Part shown: positions 1-8,665 of the stretch, piece by piece
Layout of the letters: each line of letters begins with the position of its first letter
Position numbering within the stretch: position 1 is the first letter of the stretch
NCBI RefSeq assembly: GCF_900104475.1
Contig: NZ_FNJR01000007.1
Span: forward strand, 1-64,000
DNA from: Actinopolyspora xinjiangensis
GTDB taxonomy: Bacteria > Actinomycetota > Actinomycetes > Mycobacteriales > Pseudonocardiaceae
DNA length: 64,000 nucleotides
Direction of reading: 5' to 3'
Translations under genes and position numbers: made by a program
The notes under the pieces: generated by a model
Told to the model about the DNA's origin: nothing
The model's database searches: none
Seen by the model: the letters and a program-made list of their open reading frames with translations, nothing else

Positions 1-2
1 AG

Positions 3-149
3 CGGGTGCGGACCCGGCTGCTCAACCAGGTCGACGAGCGCCGCAACCCGCGCACGAACGCCACCGTCGAACAGCTGCTGGACCGCTACCTCGAATCGAT
101 CAGGAACGTCACTTCTCCTCCCTTCCTCACCGCTTCCTCGGTACTGTGA
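3..149 (+). pseudogene. Remnant of a tyrosine-type integrase (N-terminal part)
   Basis: The reading frame open from the window edge ends with LLNQVDERRNPRTNATVEQL and LLDRYLE before a short unrelated tail and a TGA at 147. This resembles the SAM-like DNA-binding N-terminus of phage and ICE tyrosine recombinases, where a 'T.TV..LLDRWLE' stretch precedes the core-binding helices. The rest of that domain and the whole catalytic domain (R..HxxR..Y) are missing, so this is a broken gene. It may mark an old integration site next to the conflict genes that follow. The gene start lies outside the window. Confidence 0.55.
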
Positions 150-410
150 CAACGCTCCCTGTCAGTCAGATGATCAGCGGGCGCGGTGCCGGGGCGTCGC
201 ACACTTCGACCGGACGTGGTGGCGAGTCATCGATCTTGCGGCCGGCTGGACCATCCGCGTGGTCACGGCCAGGTCCGACGAGTAGCAGACAGCTACGGGA
301 TCTTGGATCAGTCGAAACCGCATCCTGGCGCTCGAAGTTCTCAGAAAACTGACCTCTCGGCCATCGGGCGTTGCTACGCTCTCTGAATCCCGAATGGTTG
401 GAGGAGAGTT

Positions 411-785
411 ATGAGCGACCGCCCTGTCCACACGGTGGAAGTTCCGCTGAGTGACAACAACGGCCAGGCGGTTCGTGTCCAAATCCGGGAGGTGGACGAA
501 ACGCTCGTCCGGGCGGGCCGAGGAGGGCGCTCCATAGCACGGGCCGAACGGTCGTTCGGGCAGATGTTGGACACTATACGCCCCATGGCGGAGAGCTTTG
601 TGGGGCGATTCAGCGGGCTTGCGAACGCGCCGGACGAGATCACGCTGGAGTTCGGAGTTTCGTTGTCGGCCGAGGCTGACGTGGTCATTGCCAGCACCGC
701 GACGGAAGCCAATTTCTCCGTGAGTCTGACCTGGAACAGGAGTGTTTCGGGAGATGCCGACGAGAATACTGTGCAGGTGAGTTGA
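411..785 (+). CDS. CU044_2847-type protein with Trypsin-co-occurring domain 1 (Trypco1)
   Basis: A 124-residue protein with no signal peptide or membrane segment. The N-terminal half contains a short helix-rich stretch (about residues 45-70), followed by the typical C-terminal strands 'ITLEFGVSLSAEADVV' and 'ATEANFSVSLTW'. This pattern fits the small Trypco1 family, which in actinobacteria and cyanobacteria is encoded beside trypsin-like and STAND NTPase genes of NTP-dependent conflict systems. The biochemical role of the domain is not known; a partner or substrate of the neighbouring protease is an inference. The ATG at 411 follows a clear GGAGGAGAG ribosome site. The next gene starts 35 nt after the stop, so the two are probably one operon. 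Confidence 0.75.
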   Translation: MSDRPVHTVEVPLSDNNGQAVRVQIREVDETLVRAGRGGRSIARAERSFGQMLDTIRPMAESFVGRFSGLANAPDEITLEFGVSLSAEADVVIASTATEANFSVSLTWNRSVSGDADENTVQVS

Positions 786-820
786 GCCGCTCGAGGCTCG
801 CAACGGGGTAGGAGGTCTCA

Positions 821-3800
821 GTGACGGAGGCTCAGGAGCGGGATGGCGAGGAGGCGGAGCCGGTACTGGTTTCAGCGGTCGTCCGAGTCAAAGGGTCGGA
901 TGGTGCGATCGGCGGCGCAGGCTTCCTGATCGCTTCGGACCTGGTGCTGACCTGCGCCCATGTGGTCTCAGACGCGCTGGACCGGCCCCGGCAGGACACG
1001 GTTGAGGCAGGCGCCGAGGTCACGGTGGACGTGCCTCTGGCCAACAACGCCGACGGCGTGGACGGGAGCGACTACAGTGCCGAGGTCCGGCACTGGATAC
1101 CGATCAGACCGGACCAGACCGGCGACATCGCCGTGCTACGGTTGCGGAACCCGATTTCCGGCTCCCGGCCTCTCCCCATGATCGACCCGGAGTCCGGCGT
1201 GTGGGACCACAACACGCGCGCCGTGGGCTTCACCGACGACAACCCGGATGGAATCTGGCAAAGCGGCAGGTTTCTCGGTCCCACCGGTCAGGGCTGGATA
1301 CAGCTCTCGCGGACCGACAGTGAGGCCGTGGTCGTTCAGGGGGGCTTCAGTGGCAGCCCGGTCTGGGACAACGAGCTGGGTGCCGCCGTGGGCATGATGG
1401 TGGCGGCCCAGCCAGTGCGTGAGGTCCAGCAAGCGTTCGCCCTGCGAACGAGAACACTGCTGCGAGAAGTACCCGAACTCGCCCCATTCGTGAGCCCGGC
1501 AACGCCATTTCGGGGTCTGTCCGCTTTTCAGGAGGGCGACGCTGATGTCTTCTTCGGTCGGGACGACGACATCGAGCGAGTGATCACCACCTTGCGGGGC
1601 GATCATCCCACCGTGACGGTGTACGGGCCGTCGGGCTGCGGCAAGTCGTCGCTCGCGCTGGCCGGTGTGGTGCCGAGGATGAGGCAGGACGGCTACCGCA
1701 TTCTGCGGGTGGACGCCACACGCTTCGCCTCCCTGCGTGCCGCGCTCGCCACCGAACTGTTCGAGAGCGTGCGATCGGGGCAGTACGGCCCACCGCGCGT
1801 GCGGAGCGCCGACCGAGTAGACCAGTGGTTGAGCGAATTGGGACTCGCGGACGCCTTCCACCGGGTGACAGGGGAGCCCGCGGCACGGTTGCTGGTCGTA
1901 CTCGACCAGGCCGAAGCACTGCTGAACCATCCGGAACAGCGGCTCGCCGAGGCCATCGGACTCTTGTTCCCCAAACAGCAGCCAGCCGATCCGCAGGTCC
2001 TCGTCACCCTGCGCGCCGACTTCATGGACGCCGCACTGAGCGACGCGCACCTGGGACCCGCGCTGAAGCGCGGGGTGACACTTCCGCTCACACCCATGAC
2101 CCGGAACCAGCTGCACGCGGTGATCACCGAACCGATCAAGCACATTCCGACAGTCGACTACGACCCTGGGCTCGACCGGCGCATCCTGGACGACGCGCGC
2201 GGTGAACCGGGGATTCTGCCGCTGCTGAGCTTCGTCCTGACGCAGCTGTGGGAAAACAAGGCCTCGGGACGGTTGCGGGCTTCGACGTACGAGGCCATCG
2301 GCGGGGTATCAGGTGCGCTGCGGCGGCATGCGGAGGAGGTGTGGAAAGAGTGCGTTCCGCCTGAGGAGGAGGCCGAGGCACGACGGCTGTTGACTGGGCT
2401 GGTGCGGGTGCTGCCAGGCAGCGAGGCTCCGCTGCGGCGCGCACTGACACGCGAAGAGGCCGGGGAACGACGCTGGCGCCTGGCGCAGGCACTGGCCGGC
2501 CAAGAAAGACGCCTGCTGGTCCTGTACGGAGGCGATGGTCGGCCGGAGACCGCGGAGCTGACCCACGAAGCGCTGATCACGGCATGGCCCGACCTGGCAG
2601 AGCTGGTCCGGGCCAACGCCGACTTCCTCGCGGTGCGGGCGGAGGTGCAGCACGACCTGGAACGGTGGCGGAAGGCGGACCGCCCGGCCGACCTGCTGCC
2701 CAGATCCCTCCAACTCGCGGCCGTGGAAGCGAGGCTGCGGGACCGCGAGGCGGACCTGACCGAGGAGCAGCGGGACTTCCTCGCGCTGGCGCGTCGGCGC
2801 CAGCGGACGCGGCGGGTCCAGGTGCGTGCGGGCTGGGTCGCGGTGACCGTGGTCGTGGCGCTGATCGCCATGCTGGGCATATCCCTCGTGCAGGAGTCAC
2901 GGGTGAGCGCACAGCGAGAGGCGGAGGGAAAATCGCGGACGCTTGCCGTGCAATCGGACGAGCTGACGAGCAGCAACCCTGGGCAGGCCGCCCTGACCGC
3001 GCTCGCCGCATACGAGATCGCGCCAACACAGGAAGCGCGAAGCGCGCTGATGCGCCGGTACCTGGAACTCAAGGACGCGGCGTGGGTGCTGTCAGGAGCG
3101 GAAGGGCCGATCCAGGCATCGGACATGAGCGCCGACGGCCGGGTGACGCTGGCAACGAGCACGGGCGGCCGCGCGACCCTGTTCGTGCGCACGGCCAAGG
3201 GCAGGATCAGACAGGAGCAACTCCGCCTCGCCCACAATGTTCTGTCTCCAGTGGTCAGCCGGGACGGACGGCGGATCGCCTATCTGCGCGAGGCGGACGG
3301 GGTGGTGGTATGGCACGACGTGGCGCCCTCGGCAAAGAAGCTGGTGGGACCAGCGCACCTACTCCGCAGTGGCCAGATCAAGCACTATACGACCGGCACG
3401 CAGTGGGGCCAGCACAAGATCATGGACTTCTCCCCGGACGCCCGCCGATTGGTCGGGGTGTCGACCGAAGGGAACTGGGCGTCGTCGCAGCACCCGGTGC
3501 GGGTGTGGAACCTGGAGACAGGCGAGCTTCGGATGCTGCCCAAGCAGATCTCGGGCCTCCGTGAGGTGTGGTTCGGAGCAGACGAGAACACGTTGGTGGC
3601 CCGGCGCAGCACCGGACCGGAGACGCTGGAGGACTCGGTGGTGACAGTCGATATCACTGAGGGGACGCTGCGCACACTGGCGAAGGAAACCAATTCGTCG
3701 GCTACCGAAGTGTCGGGGGACGGCAGTGTAGTGATCGTCTGCCGGGACGGGCCCGGGGCGGACAACGAGCGAGTGGCGCGCTACGAGGCCATAGACGTGT

Positions 3801-5116
3801 CGGACGGACAGACACTGCGCCGCTACCAGCGGGGGAGCGACATTTCCTGCTCGGAAACCACCGTCGACGAAACGGGCGAACACTTCGCGGTCCCGCGCGT
3901 GGGAGTGGGAGAATGGGACCTCGTCGATACGCGCAATGACAAGAAGCCCCAGCCCTTCTTCGGTCCCGACGTCGATGACGGCTCCCATCTGCCTCTCCTG
4001 GGTACCCCGCACGAGCCCGTCATCGTCACCATGGACGAGGACACGGGGGTGACCGGGTCGGCGCTGCTGAGGTCTCACGGTGGCACCGCCTACAGCCCTC
4101 CAAAGCTGCTCGGCGACGGAAGCAGGATGGTGGTCCGCATGGGCGAAGACGGCAGAAGCCTGCGCGTCATGGAGACGGAAGGCGAGGAGCGGATCATTGC
4201 CGAGGTCGACAGCAATGCCGAAACGCCTCCGGACGCGAATCAGGAAATCCAGGTCAACCACGCCGAGACTCTGGTGGCGGATGTGGCGGACCGGAACCGG
4301 ATCACCGTCCGTGCACTGCCCTCGCTCCACAAGGTTGCCGAGTTCACCACGGCGGAACCGCCCGTCGGCGAAGGCGGGAAACCAGAGCTGCTGCGATTCC
4401 ACTTCCTCGGCGACGACCGGCTCGTGACGCTCTCCGGCACGCGCGTCGAGCACTGGGACGCCCGCGAAGGCCGCCGCCTGTCGCAGCCGATCGACCTGCG
4501 TGACCTGCAACTCACCACGCGGGATCAGCCGACCTACTTCGTGGGCAGCCACCCCGAGCCGGGGTATGTGGGGGTCACGGTGTCCCGCGAACCGGACGTC
4601 CATGCCGTCAACCTGCGAACAGGCAAAGAGAACAAGGAACTTCGCCTCCGCCTCGGCGATGACCTCAACGTGGCCGTGTTCCTGGAGGACCCGCGCTATG
4701 TGGCCGTGAAGACCACGGGCGGCATGGTGGAGCTGTGGTCGGTACAGTCCGGGCAGCCGGCAACGAGAGCGGTGGGCCCGCTCGGACCGCTGAACCCGAA
4801 CCGATGGGCGGCAGGCACCCTCGAGGGATCCGGATTCTTCCTGGCCAACAACAGTTCCGTACGCTTCCTGAAGGCGGACGACCCCGGGGACCGGGAGACG
4901 TACGAGTTCGAGGAAAAGCAGGGCTTCGTGGCGGGGACCAGGGACGGCAAGGCGCTGCTACGCACGCCCGTGTCCGGCGGAGGCCGGCTTGAACTGGTCC
5001 GCCTCGACCCCGCCCTGTGGAAGCGGCACCTCTGTGCCGTCCTCGGCCGTGACCTCACCAAGAACGAACGCGATGGGCTTCCCGACGGCCTGCCGACCAC
5101 TATCTGCCCTTCCTGA
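821..5116 (+). CDS. Trypsin-like protease - nSTAND1 ATPase - TM - WD40-like conflict protein
   Basis: A 1431-residue multidomain protein. Residues about 15-215 form a trypsin-like serine protease with a visible triad: H47 in LTCAHVV, D102 in GDIAVLRL, S177 in GGFSGSP. Residues about 228-660 form a STAND-type ATPase of the nSTAND1 group, entered by 'PFRGLSAFQEGDADVFFGR', with Walker A GPSGCGKSS (K275) and Walker B RLLVVLDQAEAL (D362). One membrane helix lies near 668-690 (VAVTVVVALIAMLGISLV). After a helical linker ('SNPGQAALTALAAYEIAPT') the last ~650 residues form a divergent beta-propeller, with WD-like units such as VRVWNLETGEL, VEHWDAREGR and VELWSVQSG. Such proteins are proposed to sense a stress or phage signal through the propeller, oligomerise through the ATPase and release the protease effector. 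The GTG start at 821 has GGAGG six bases upstream. Function in defence is inferred from family knowledge. Confidence 0.82.
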   Translation: MTEAQERDGEEAEPVLVSAVVRVKGSDGAIGGAGFLIASDLVLTCAHVVSDALDRPRQDTVEAGAEVTVDVPLANNADGVDGSDYSAEVRHWIPIRPDQTGDIAVLRLRNPISGSRPLPMIDPESGVWDHNTRAVGFTDDNPDGIWQSGRFLGPTGQGWIQLSRTDSEAVVVQGGFSGSPVWDNELGAAVGMMVAAQPVREVQQAFALRTRTLLREVPELAPFVSPATPFRGLSAFQEGDADVFFGRDDDIERVITTLRGDHPTVTVYGPSGCGKSSLALAGVVPRMRQDGYRILRVDATRFASLRAALATELFESVRSGQYGPPRVRSADRVDQWLSELGLADAFHRVTGEPAARLLVVLDQAEALLNHPEQRLAEAIGLLFPKQQPADPQVLVTLRADFMDAALSDAHLGPALKRGVTLPLTPMTRNQLHAVITEPIKHIPTVDYDPGLDRRILDDARGEPGILPLLSFVLTQLWENKASGRLRASTYEAIGGVSGALRRHAEEVWKECVPPEEEAEARRLLTGLVRVLPGSEAPLRRALTREEAGERRWRLAQALAGQERRLLVLYGGDGRPETAELTHEALITAWPDLAELVRANADFLAVRAEVQHDLERWRKADRPADLLPRSLQLAAVEARLRDREADLTEEQRDFLALARRRQRTRRVQVRAGWVAVTVVVALIAMLGISLVQESRVSAQREAEGKSRTLAVQSDELTSSNPGQAALTALAAYEIAPTQEARSALMRRYLELKDAAWVLSGAEGPIQASDMSADGRVTLATSTGGRATLFVRTAKGRIRQEQLRLAHNVLSPVVSRDGRRIAYLREADGVVVWHDVAPSAKKLVGPAHLLRSGQIKHYTTGTQWGQHKIMDFSPDARRLVGVSTEGNWASSQHPVRVWNLETGELRMLPKQISGLREVWFGADENTLVARRSTGPETLEDSVVTVDITEGTLRTLAKETNSSATEVSGDGSVVIVCRDGPGADNERVARYEAIDVSDGQTLRRYQRGSDISCSETTVDETGEHFAVPRVGVGEWDLVDTRNDKKPQPFFGPDVDDGSHLPLLGTPHEPVIVTMDEDTGVTGSALLRSHGGTAYSPPKLLGDGSRMVVRMGEDGRSLRVMETEGEERIIAEVDSNAETPPDANQEIQVNHAETLVADVADRNRITVRALPSLHKVAEFTTAEPPVGEGGKPELLRFHFLGDDRLVTLSGTRVEHWDAREGRRLSQPIDLRDLQLTTRDQPTYFVGSHPEPGYVGVTVSREPDVHAVNLRTGKENKELRLRLGDDLNVAVFLEDPRYVAVKTTGGMVELWSVQSGQPATRAVGPLGPLNPNRWAAGTLEGSGFFLANNSSVRFLKADDPGDRETYEFEEKQGFVAGTRDGKALLRTPVSGGGRLELVRLDPALWKRHLCAVLGRDLTKNERDGLPDGLPTTICPS

Positions 5117-5988
5117 AGCCAGAGAGGCAAGTCCAGTCCAGCCGGACACTCGCGGACCGACAGCACCGGACCGTGCTTCCAAGCGGCGCGACCTGCCCGG
5201 CACACGGGCGAGAAGCCCCCTTCCCGGGTCCGGCCAGGTCCGGGTGCGGCCAGGGAACAGGCTCGTGCGACTGACAGAACCGGGGAACGAACCGGCCGAA
5301 GTGGACTCGATGCTCGATGCGGTCCCGACATCCTCGCCTGCGAACTCATCGTGTGCGACACCGACGACCAGCACCTCACCACACCCCACCACCATGCCCC
5401 CGTGAACGAGCCGGCCCCCATGAACAAGCCGGGAAAAGGCGACAACCCGAGGAAGGGGTGGCGTCCCCGTACGTACGGCTGTGCCGCGAGCGGACCCGGG
5501 AGTCGGGAGCGCGTTGAGTCTCGGCCGACTGGTCACCTCGTCCCGAACTCAGCCCTCGTGACTGAAGCAGAACAGTTCCGAGACGGTGAGCACCGGGGAT
5601 GTGCCGCTCTCGCCGTATGACCATGCGAACACTGTCCTTCGGGGCCACTCGTGACTGGTTCCGGACGCGTTCCGGCCACACCCCGCCGGACAGCGGTCAG
5701 TGGGTCTGTTACAGCTAATCCACATTCGTTATGAAAAGCCGCTTTTTGGTGTTGTGGCTTTTCATCTGTTCGTAGTAGAGCATCGTGCTGGTCATCGTGC
5801 GACGATTTTTCACGGGTTCGCGCTCGCGTCACAATGCTCAAGGCCACGCTAAGACCGTGTCCGCGCGTAATACGCGTGCTTCGTGACGCGACGCCGACCC
5901 GTGGCGCCGACGTTTCCGGACGTCCCGCATTATCCGACACTCGACGGCGTCCGGAGTTTCCACAGGCAACGATACACAGTTTGAGAAC
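5117..5988. other. Gene-poor stretch of about 870 bp
   Basis: I see no convincing gene here. The open frames have poor codon structure and no recognisable domain or ribosome site. The region from about 5700 to 5830 is clearly lower in GC than its surroundings and contains a hairpin; the part after 5830 probably carries the promoter of the secreted-protein gene. A short perfect palindrome (CGCGTA, one A, TACGCG) lies at 5864-5876. Confidence 0.5.
5733..5763. terminator. Hairpin in an AT-rich patch (terminator or operator)
   Basis: An 8-bp perfect inverted repeat, GAAAAGCC and GGCTTTTC, encloses a 15-nt T/G-rich loop. The patch is unusually AT-rich for this genome. It could terminate transcripts from either side or be a regulator site; it sits about 225 bp upstream of the next gene. 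Confidence 0.35.
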
Positions 5989-6801
5989 GTGGAGAGCCAT
6001 ATCTTAACGACGACGAAGTTTCGCAAGCCGGTGATGGCAGTCGCTCCTCTGGCCCTGGCACTCGCGGTGGGAGGGATGACGCCGACACCCACCGTGGCGG
6101 CACCGCAGGAGGCCCAGCGGCCTGCCGCCACGGCTGCTCCCGATACGAATGGAACCTGCTCACCCCAGGGCCCCTCGGCGGGTTCGACGACCGAGATGAC
6201 CCTGGTCGACGGCCATGAGACGCGTGAGTTGACGAGCGCGGCCTTCGAGGCCGTGAAAAACGGCGAGATCTCCGTCCAGACTCCGCGGAACGCGCTTTCC
6301 CGGGGCCAAGCCAAGGTTTACGCAGTGGACGCTGAGAACAGCGATTCCACTTCGGTGACGATTCCTGTCGGCGGGGAATACAGCCTGATCAGTAACCTCA
6401 CGGTTCTCTTCGACACGAGCGGCGACATCGTCCAGTACAGTGAGACGCTCGTCAGTGAGAACGAAGTCGGAAACTTCAACATTACGAGTTACACGGACGG
6501 CGTTCTCGTGAACAGCGAGGACACGGATCTGCCGTTCATGACGGACGCCGAGCTGCGGCAGCAGGCCAACAACGGCGCCGATAGTTCCGACCCCATGGCC
6601 GCGATGGGGGTCGGAAGCACGGCTGCCTGCGTCGCGGCGGTACTCGGCGTGAGCGGCGCCACCGGGTATCTCATCGTGAGTGCCTGCACGGGTGCGTGCT
6701 CGACTCCTGGAGTGGGTACGGCGGTGTGCGTCGCTTGCATCGGCGCCTACGCAACCGTCGGCAGCGCGTCGGTGACCGCCGTCGCCAGCTGCTTCGGTTA
6801 A
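5989..6801 (+). CDS. Secreted precursor with Cys-rich hydrophobic C-terminus (halocin C8-like)
   Basis: A 270-residue protein. The N-terminus has a basic start and a hydrophobic core (MAVAPLALALAVGGM) ending near 'TVAAPQEA', a likely secretion signal. The middle (about 60-200) is hydrophilic and acidic. The last ~60 residues are Gly/Ala/Val-rich and hydrophobic with six cysteines (C214, C233, C237, C247, C250, C268), e.g. 'SACTGACSTPG' and 'VCVACIGAYATVG'. This layout recalls the halocin C8-like bacteriocin domain, where a long precursor is cut to release a stable Cys-rich peptide and the precursor's N-terminal part acts as immunity protein. The match is by pattern only. The GTG at 5989 has a weak ribosome site, so the true start may differ. 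A small membrane-protein gene follows at once. Confidence 0.5.
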   Translation: MESHILTTTKFRKPVMAVAPLALALAVGGMTPTPTVAAPQEAQRPAATAAPDTNGTCSPQGPSAGSTTEMTLVDGHETRELTSAAFEAVKNGEISVQTPRNALSRGQAKVYAVDAENSDSTSVTIPVGGEYSLISNLTVLFDTSGDIVQYSETLVSENEVGNFNITSYTDGVLVNSEDTDLPFMTDAELRQQANNGADSSDPMAAMGVGSTAACVAAVLGVSGATGYLIVSACTGACSTPGVGTAVCVACIGAYATVGSASVTAVASCFG

Positions 6802-6811
6802 GGTGAGGGTG

Positions 6812-7015
6812 ATGAAGCAGACGTGGCTATTCGTGGTCAGCCTGGCCGGGATGGCCGTCTCGGCCGCCGTGCTGATGTTGTACATCCCGTCGCTGTTCCG
6901 CTCGGGTGAGCAGGACGGCTTCTGGACCCTCGGGGTGCTCGCGTGCCTCACCGTGACTTTCGCGGTGGGGACGCGATACTGGCGTCCATCGACGTCGGGT
7001 TCGGACGGCGGATAG
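6812..7015 (+). CDS. Small two-helix membrane protein, possible immunity partner
   Basis: A 67-residue protein with two predicted membrane helices (WLFVVSLAGMAVSAAVLMLY and FWTLGVLACLTVTFAVG) joined by a short polar loop, and a Ser/Gly-rich tail. I chose the ATG at 6812 because AGGTGAGG lies just upstream; an in-frame GTG at 6803 is the alternative. The gene begins about 10 nt after the stop of the Cys-rich precursor, so they are probably co-transcribed. No family is recognised. An immunity or export-helper role is an inference from the neighbour only. Confidence 0.6.
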   Translation: MKQTWLFVVSLAGMAVSAAVLMLYIPSLFRSGEQDGFWTLGVLACLTVTFAVGTRYWRPSTSGSDGG

Positions 7016-7025
7016 TCCCTGACTG

Positions 7026-7050
7026 CCCCCCCCCCCCCCCCCCCCCCCCC
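7026..7050. repeat. Homopolymer run of 25 C residues
   Basis: Twenty-five consecutive C residues lie ten bases after the stop of the small membrane-protein gene and just before a long hairpin. A tract of this length is very unusual even in a high-GC genome and would slip during replication, so its length may vary between cells. It may also partly reflect an assembly or sequencing artefact. Confidence 0.9.
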
Positions 7051-7056
7051 GCGCGC

Positions 7057-7107
7057 GAAGGTCGTGACAGCCGCCGGAGGGCCCACCTGGCGGCTGTCAC
7101 GACCTTC
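7057..7107. terminator. Strong hairpin terminator (19-bp perfect stem)
   Basis: Perfect inverted repeat GAAGGTCGTGACAGCCGCC at 7057-7075 with its complement at 7089-7107 and a 13-nt loop. The stem extends further through GCGCGC (7051-7056) and its partner at 7112-7117 with a small bulge. No U tract follows, as usual in actinomycetes. It ends the bacteriocin-like operon and may act on both strands. Confidence 0.8.
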
Positions 7108-7117
7108 TTCCGCGCGC

Positions 7118-7621
7118 AGTGACGGTGTCGCGCCCCGGAGACCGCGTCGACGATTCCCCGATCCCACCGCAGGAGGGTTCGGAGAGGACGAGGCGGGGCG
7201 GTCGCGGGACGTCGTCGCAATCGCTGCCCCACCCCGCCCCGCTCGGAAAACGCTGCCTGGCGGGGGATCTTCCCGTCCTTGTCCAGCACGGGTGGTACCG
7301 AACCGGCGCGCCTGGCTGAACGCACGTCTGGACTGACCCCGGCGTCGGCGCTGTGGGGAACCGCCGGGGTGGGTGGTTGTCCGTGCGCGGCGTCAACACC
7401 GTCGTCCGCGAGACCGCCACCGCGCCCGGATCGGTCCGCTGTGCCGGTTCGGGCGGGAAAGACGCGGGTCCGTCCGCACTTCGCGGTCTGCCTCCGTCAT
7501 CCGGCTGCCGCGCGACGGCGTCGAGGTCGTTACCGTCGCCGAGCTGACGGGCCGCGCCGAGCTCGACTCCACCCGCGTCGGCGCCCGTGTCTCGACCGTC
7601 CTGTCAGCTACGCGGCCGCGA
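7118..7621. other. About 500 bp with no supported gene
   Basis: The space between the hairpin and the tail of the leftward membrane-protein gene contains only short frames without ribosome sites or recognisable domains. I see no repeats or RNA gene in it. Confidence 0.5.
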
Positions 7622-8665
7622 TCAGTGCTCCGCCACCCCGAGTGCGGCCGAACCGCCCCCGCGAGGTGATCGGACAACGGTGAACACCAGAACGACCACG
7701 AGGACGAGCAGTGCCGCCTGCGGCAGCACCAGGAAAAGCGCGGACACACCGTCCGGCAGGCCGAATGCCACGAGCGGCGCCACGTACGCCAGCAGGGACA
7801 GCACACCGATCACGGCCAGCGCGACCGACCAGGAGTTCGTGATCAGCCTCGGACGGCGCCCTCGCACGACCAGGGTCGCCACGGCGGCACCCAGCATTCC
7901 CCAGATGAGGGGCCCGGCAACCACCACCGTCGGGTCGATTCGGCCCACCACTACGAACAGGAGACAGCCGAGAACCGCTACCGGCAGCGCGAGCGACCAC
8001 GGCCTCCGTGACGGGGCGGGGGCGTCACGATGGAACCCGAGGAGCACGCAGGTGACGGGCAGCCAAACTCCGAGCTCGATCAGTACAGCGGTGACGAACA
8101 TGGTCGTGCCCTCGGTGACCGTGGAGATCACCGAGGTTAACGAAGGCAGCGAGGCCACGACCGCGCAGCACCGACCGGAACGACGTTTCCCCAGCACGAG
8201 CAACAGGTACGCGGGCACCCACACCAGGTTCGGCAGCAGGCTCAGGGCGATGTGGCCGCCGGTCGGGCGCACCAGCACGCTCGGCCCGCCGAACGCCGCG
8301 CCGCCCCGAAGCTGAACGTAGGCCAGACCGGCCAGGGAGGCCAGTGCCAGCACAGCGCGCACGAGCAGCCCGAGCAGTGCGACGGTGCGAACGGTGTCAC
8401 CCCACGCACGAGCCGCACGCGGGGCACCGACTCCGCCGAAGCGGGTACGAACCGCGAGCCCCGCCACGGCGACGACCTCCCGCCAGTCGGGCCAGCCGTA
8501 CTCACCACGCAGATCCTCGTCGTCCTGCTCGTCGTCGCCGTACGCACTCTGCCTCGCTGCGTCGTCGAGCAGGAATACGGCCACCATCTCCTCCTCGCGG
8601 TCGGAGCGGTACCAGGCGGGCAGCAGCCGCAGCAGGTGTCGGTAGCGCTGTTCGAGCCTGGTCAT
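7622..8665 (-). CDS. Polytopic membrane protein paired with a PadR regulator
   Basis: A 347-residue protein. The first ~90 residues are cytoplasmic ('MTRLEQRYRHLLRLLPAWYR', then acidic), followed by eight or nine hydrophobic segments, for example 'TVALLGLLVRAVLALASLAG' and 'ALLVLVVVLVFTVV'. The N-terminal 'LRLLPAWYR..REEEM' motif recurs in actinobacterial membrane proteins encoded next to PadR regulators; their function is unknown. The ATG at 8665 overlaps the PadR stop as ATGA, so translation is coupled. It is probably repressed with padR from the TATATA-rich site upstream. An integral part of an exporter or an envelope-stress protein are both possible. Confidence 0.65.
   Translation of the reverse strand: MTRLEQRYRHLLRLLPAWYRSDREEEMVAVFLLDDAARQSAYGDDEQDDEDLRGEYGWPDWREVVAVAGLAVRTRFGGVGAPRAARAWGDTVRTVALLGLLVRAVLALASLAGLAYVQLRGGAAFGGPSVLVRPTGGHIALSLLPNLVWVPAYLLLVLGKRRSGRCCAVVASLPSLTSVISTVTEGTTMFVTAVLIELGVWLPVTCVLLGFHRDAPAPSRRPWSLALPVAVLGCLLFVVVGRIDPTVVVAGPLIWGMLGAAVATLVVRGRRPRLITNSWSVALAVIGVLSLLAYVAPLVAFGLPDGVSALFLVLPQAALLVLVVVLVFTVVRSPRGGGSAALGVAEH

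Noticed and set aside
5351-5620. Possible 89-residue His/Pro-rich protein
   Set aside because: No ribosome site, no domain, and codon use unlike that of the neighbouring genes.
5864-5876. CGCGTA-A-TACGCG palindrome as an operator
   Set aside because: Too short to rise above chance in a GC-rich sequence; kept only as a remark.
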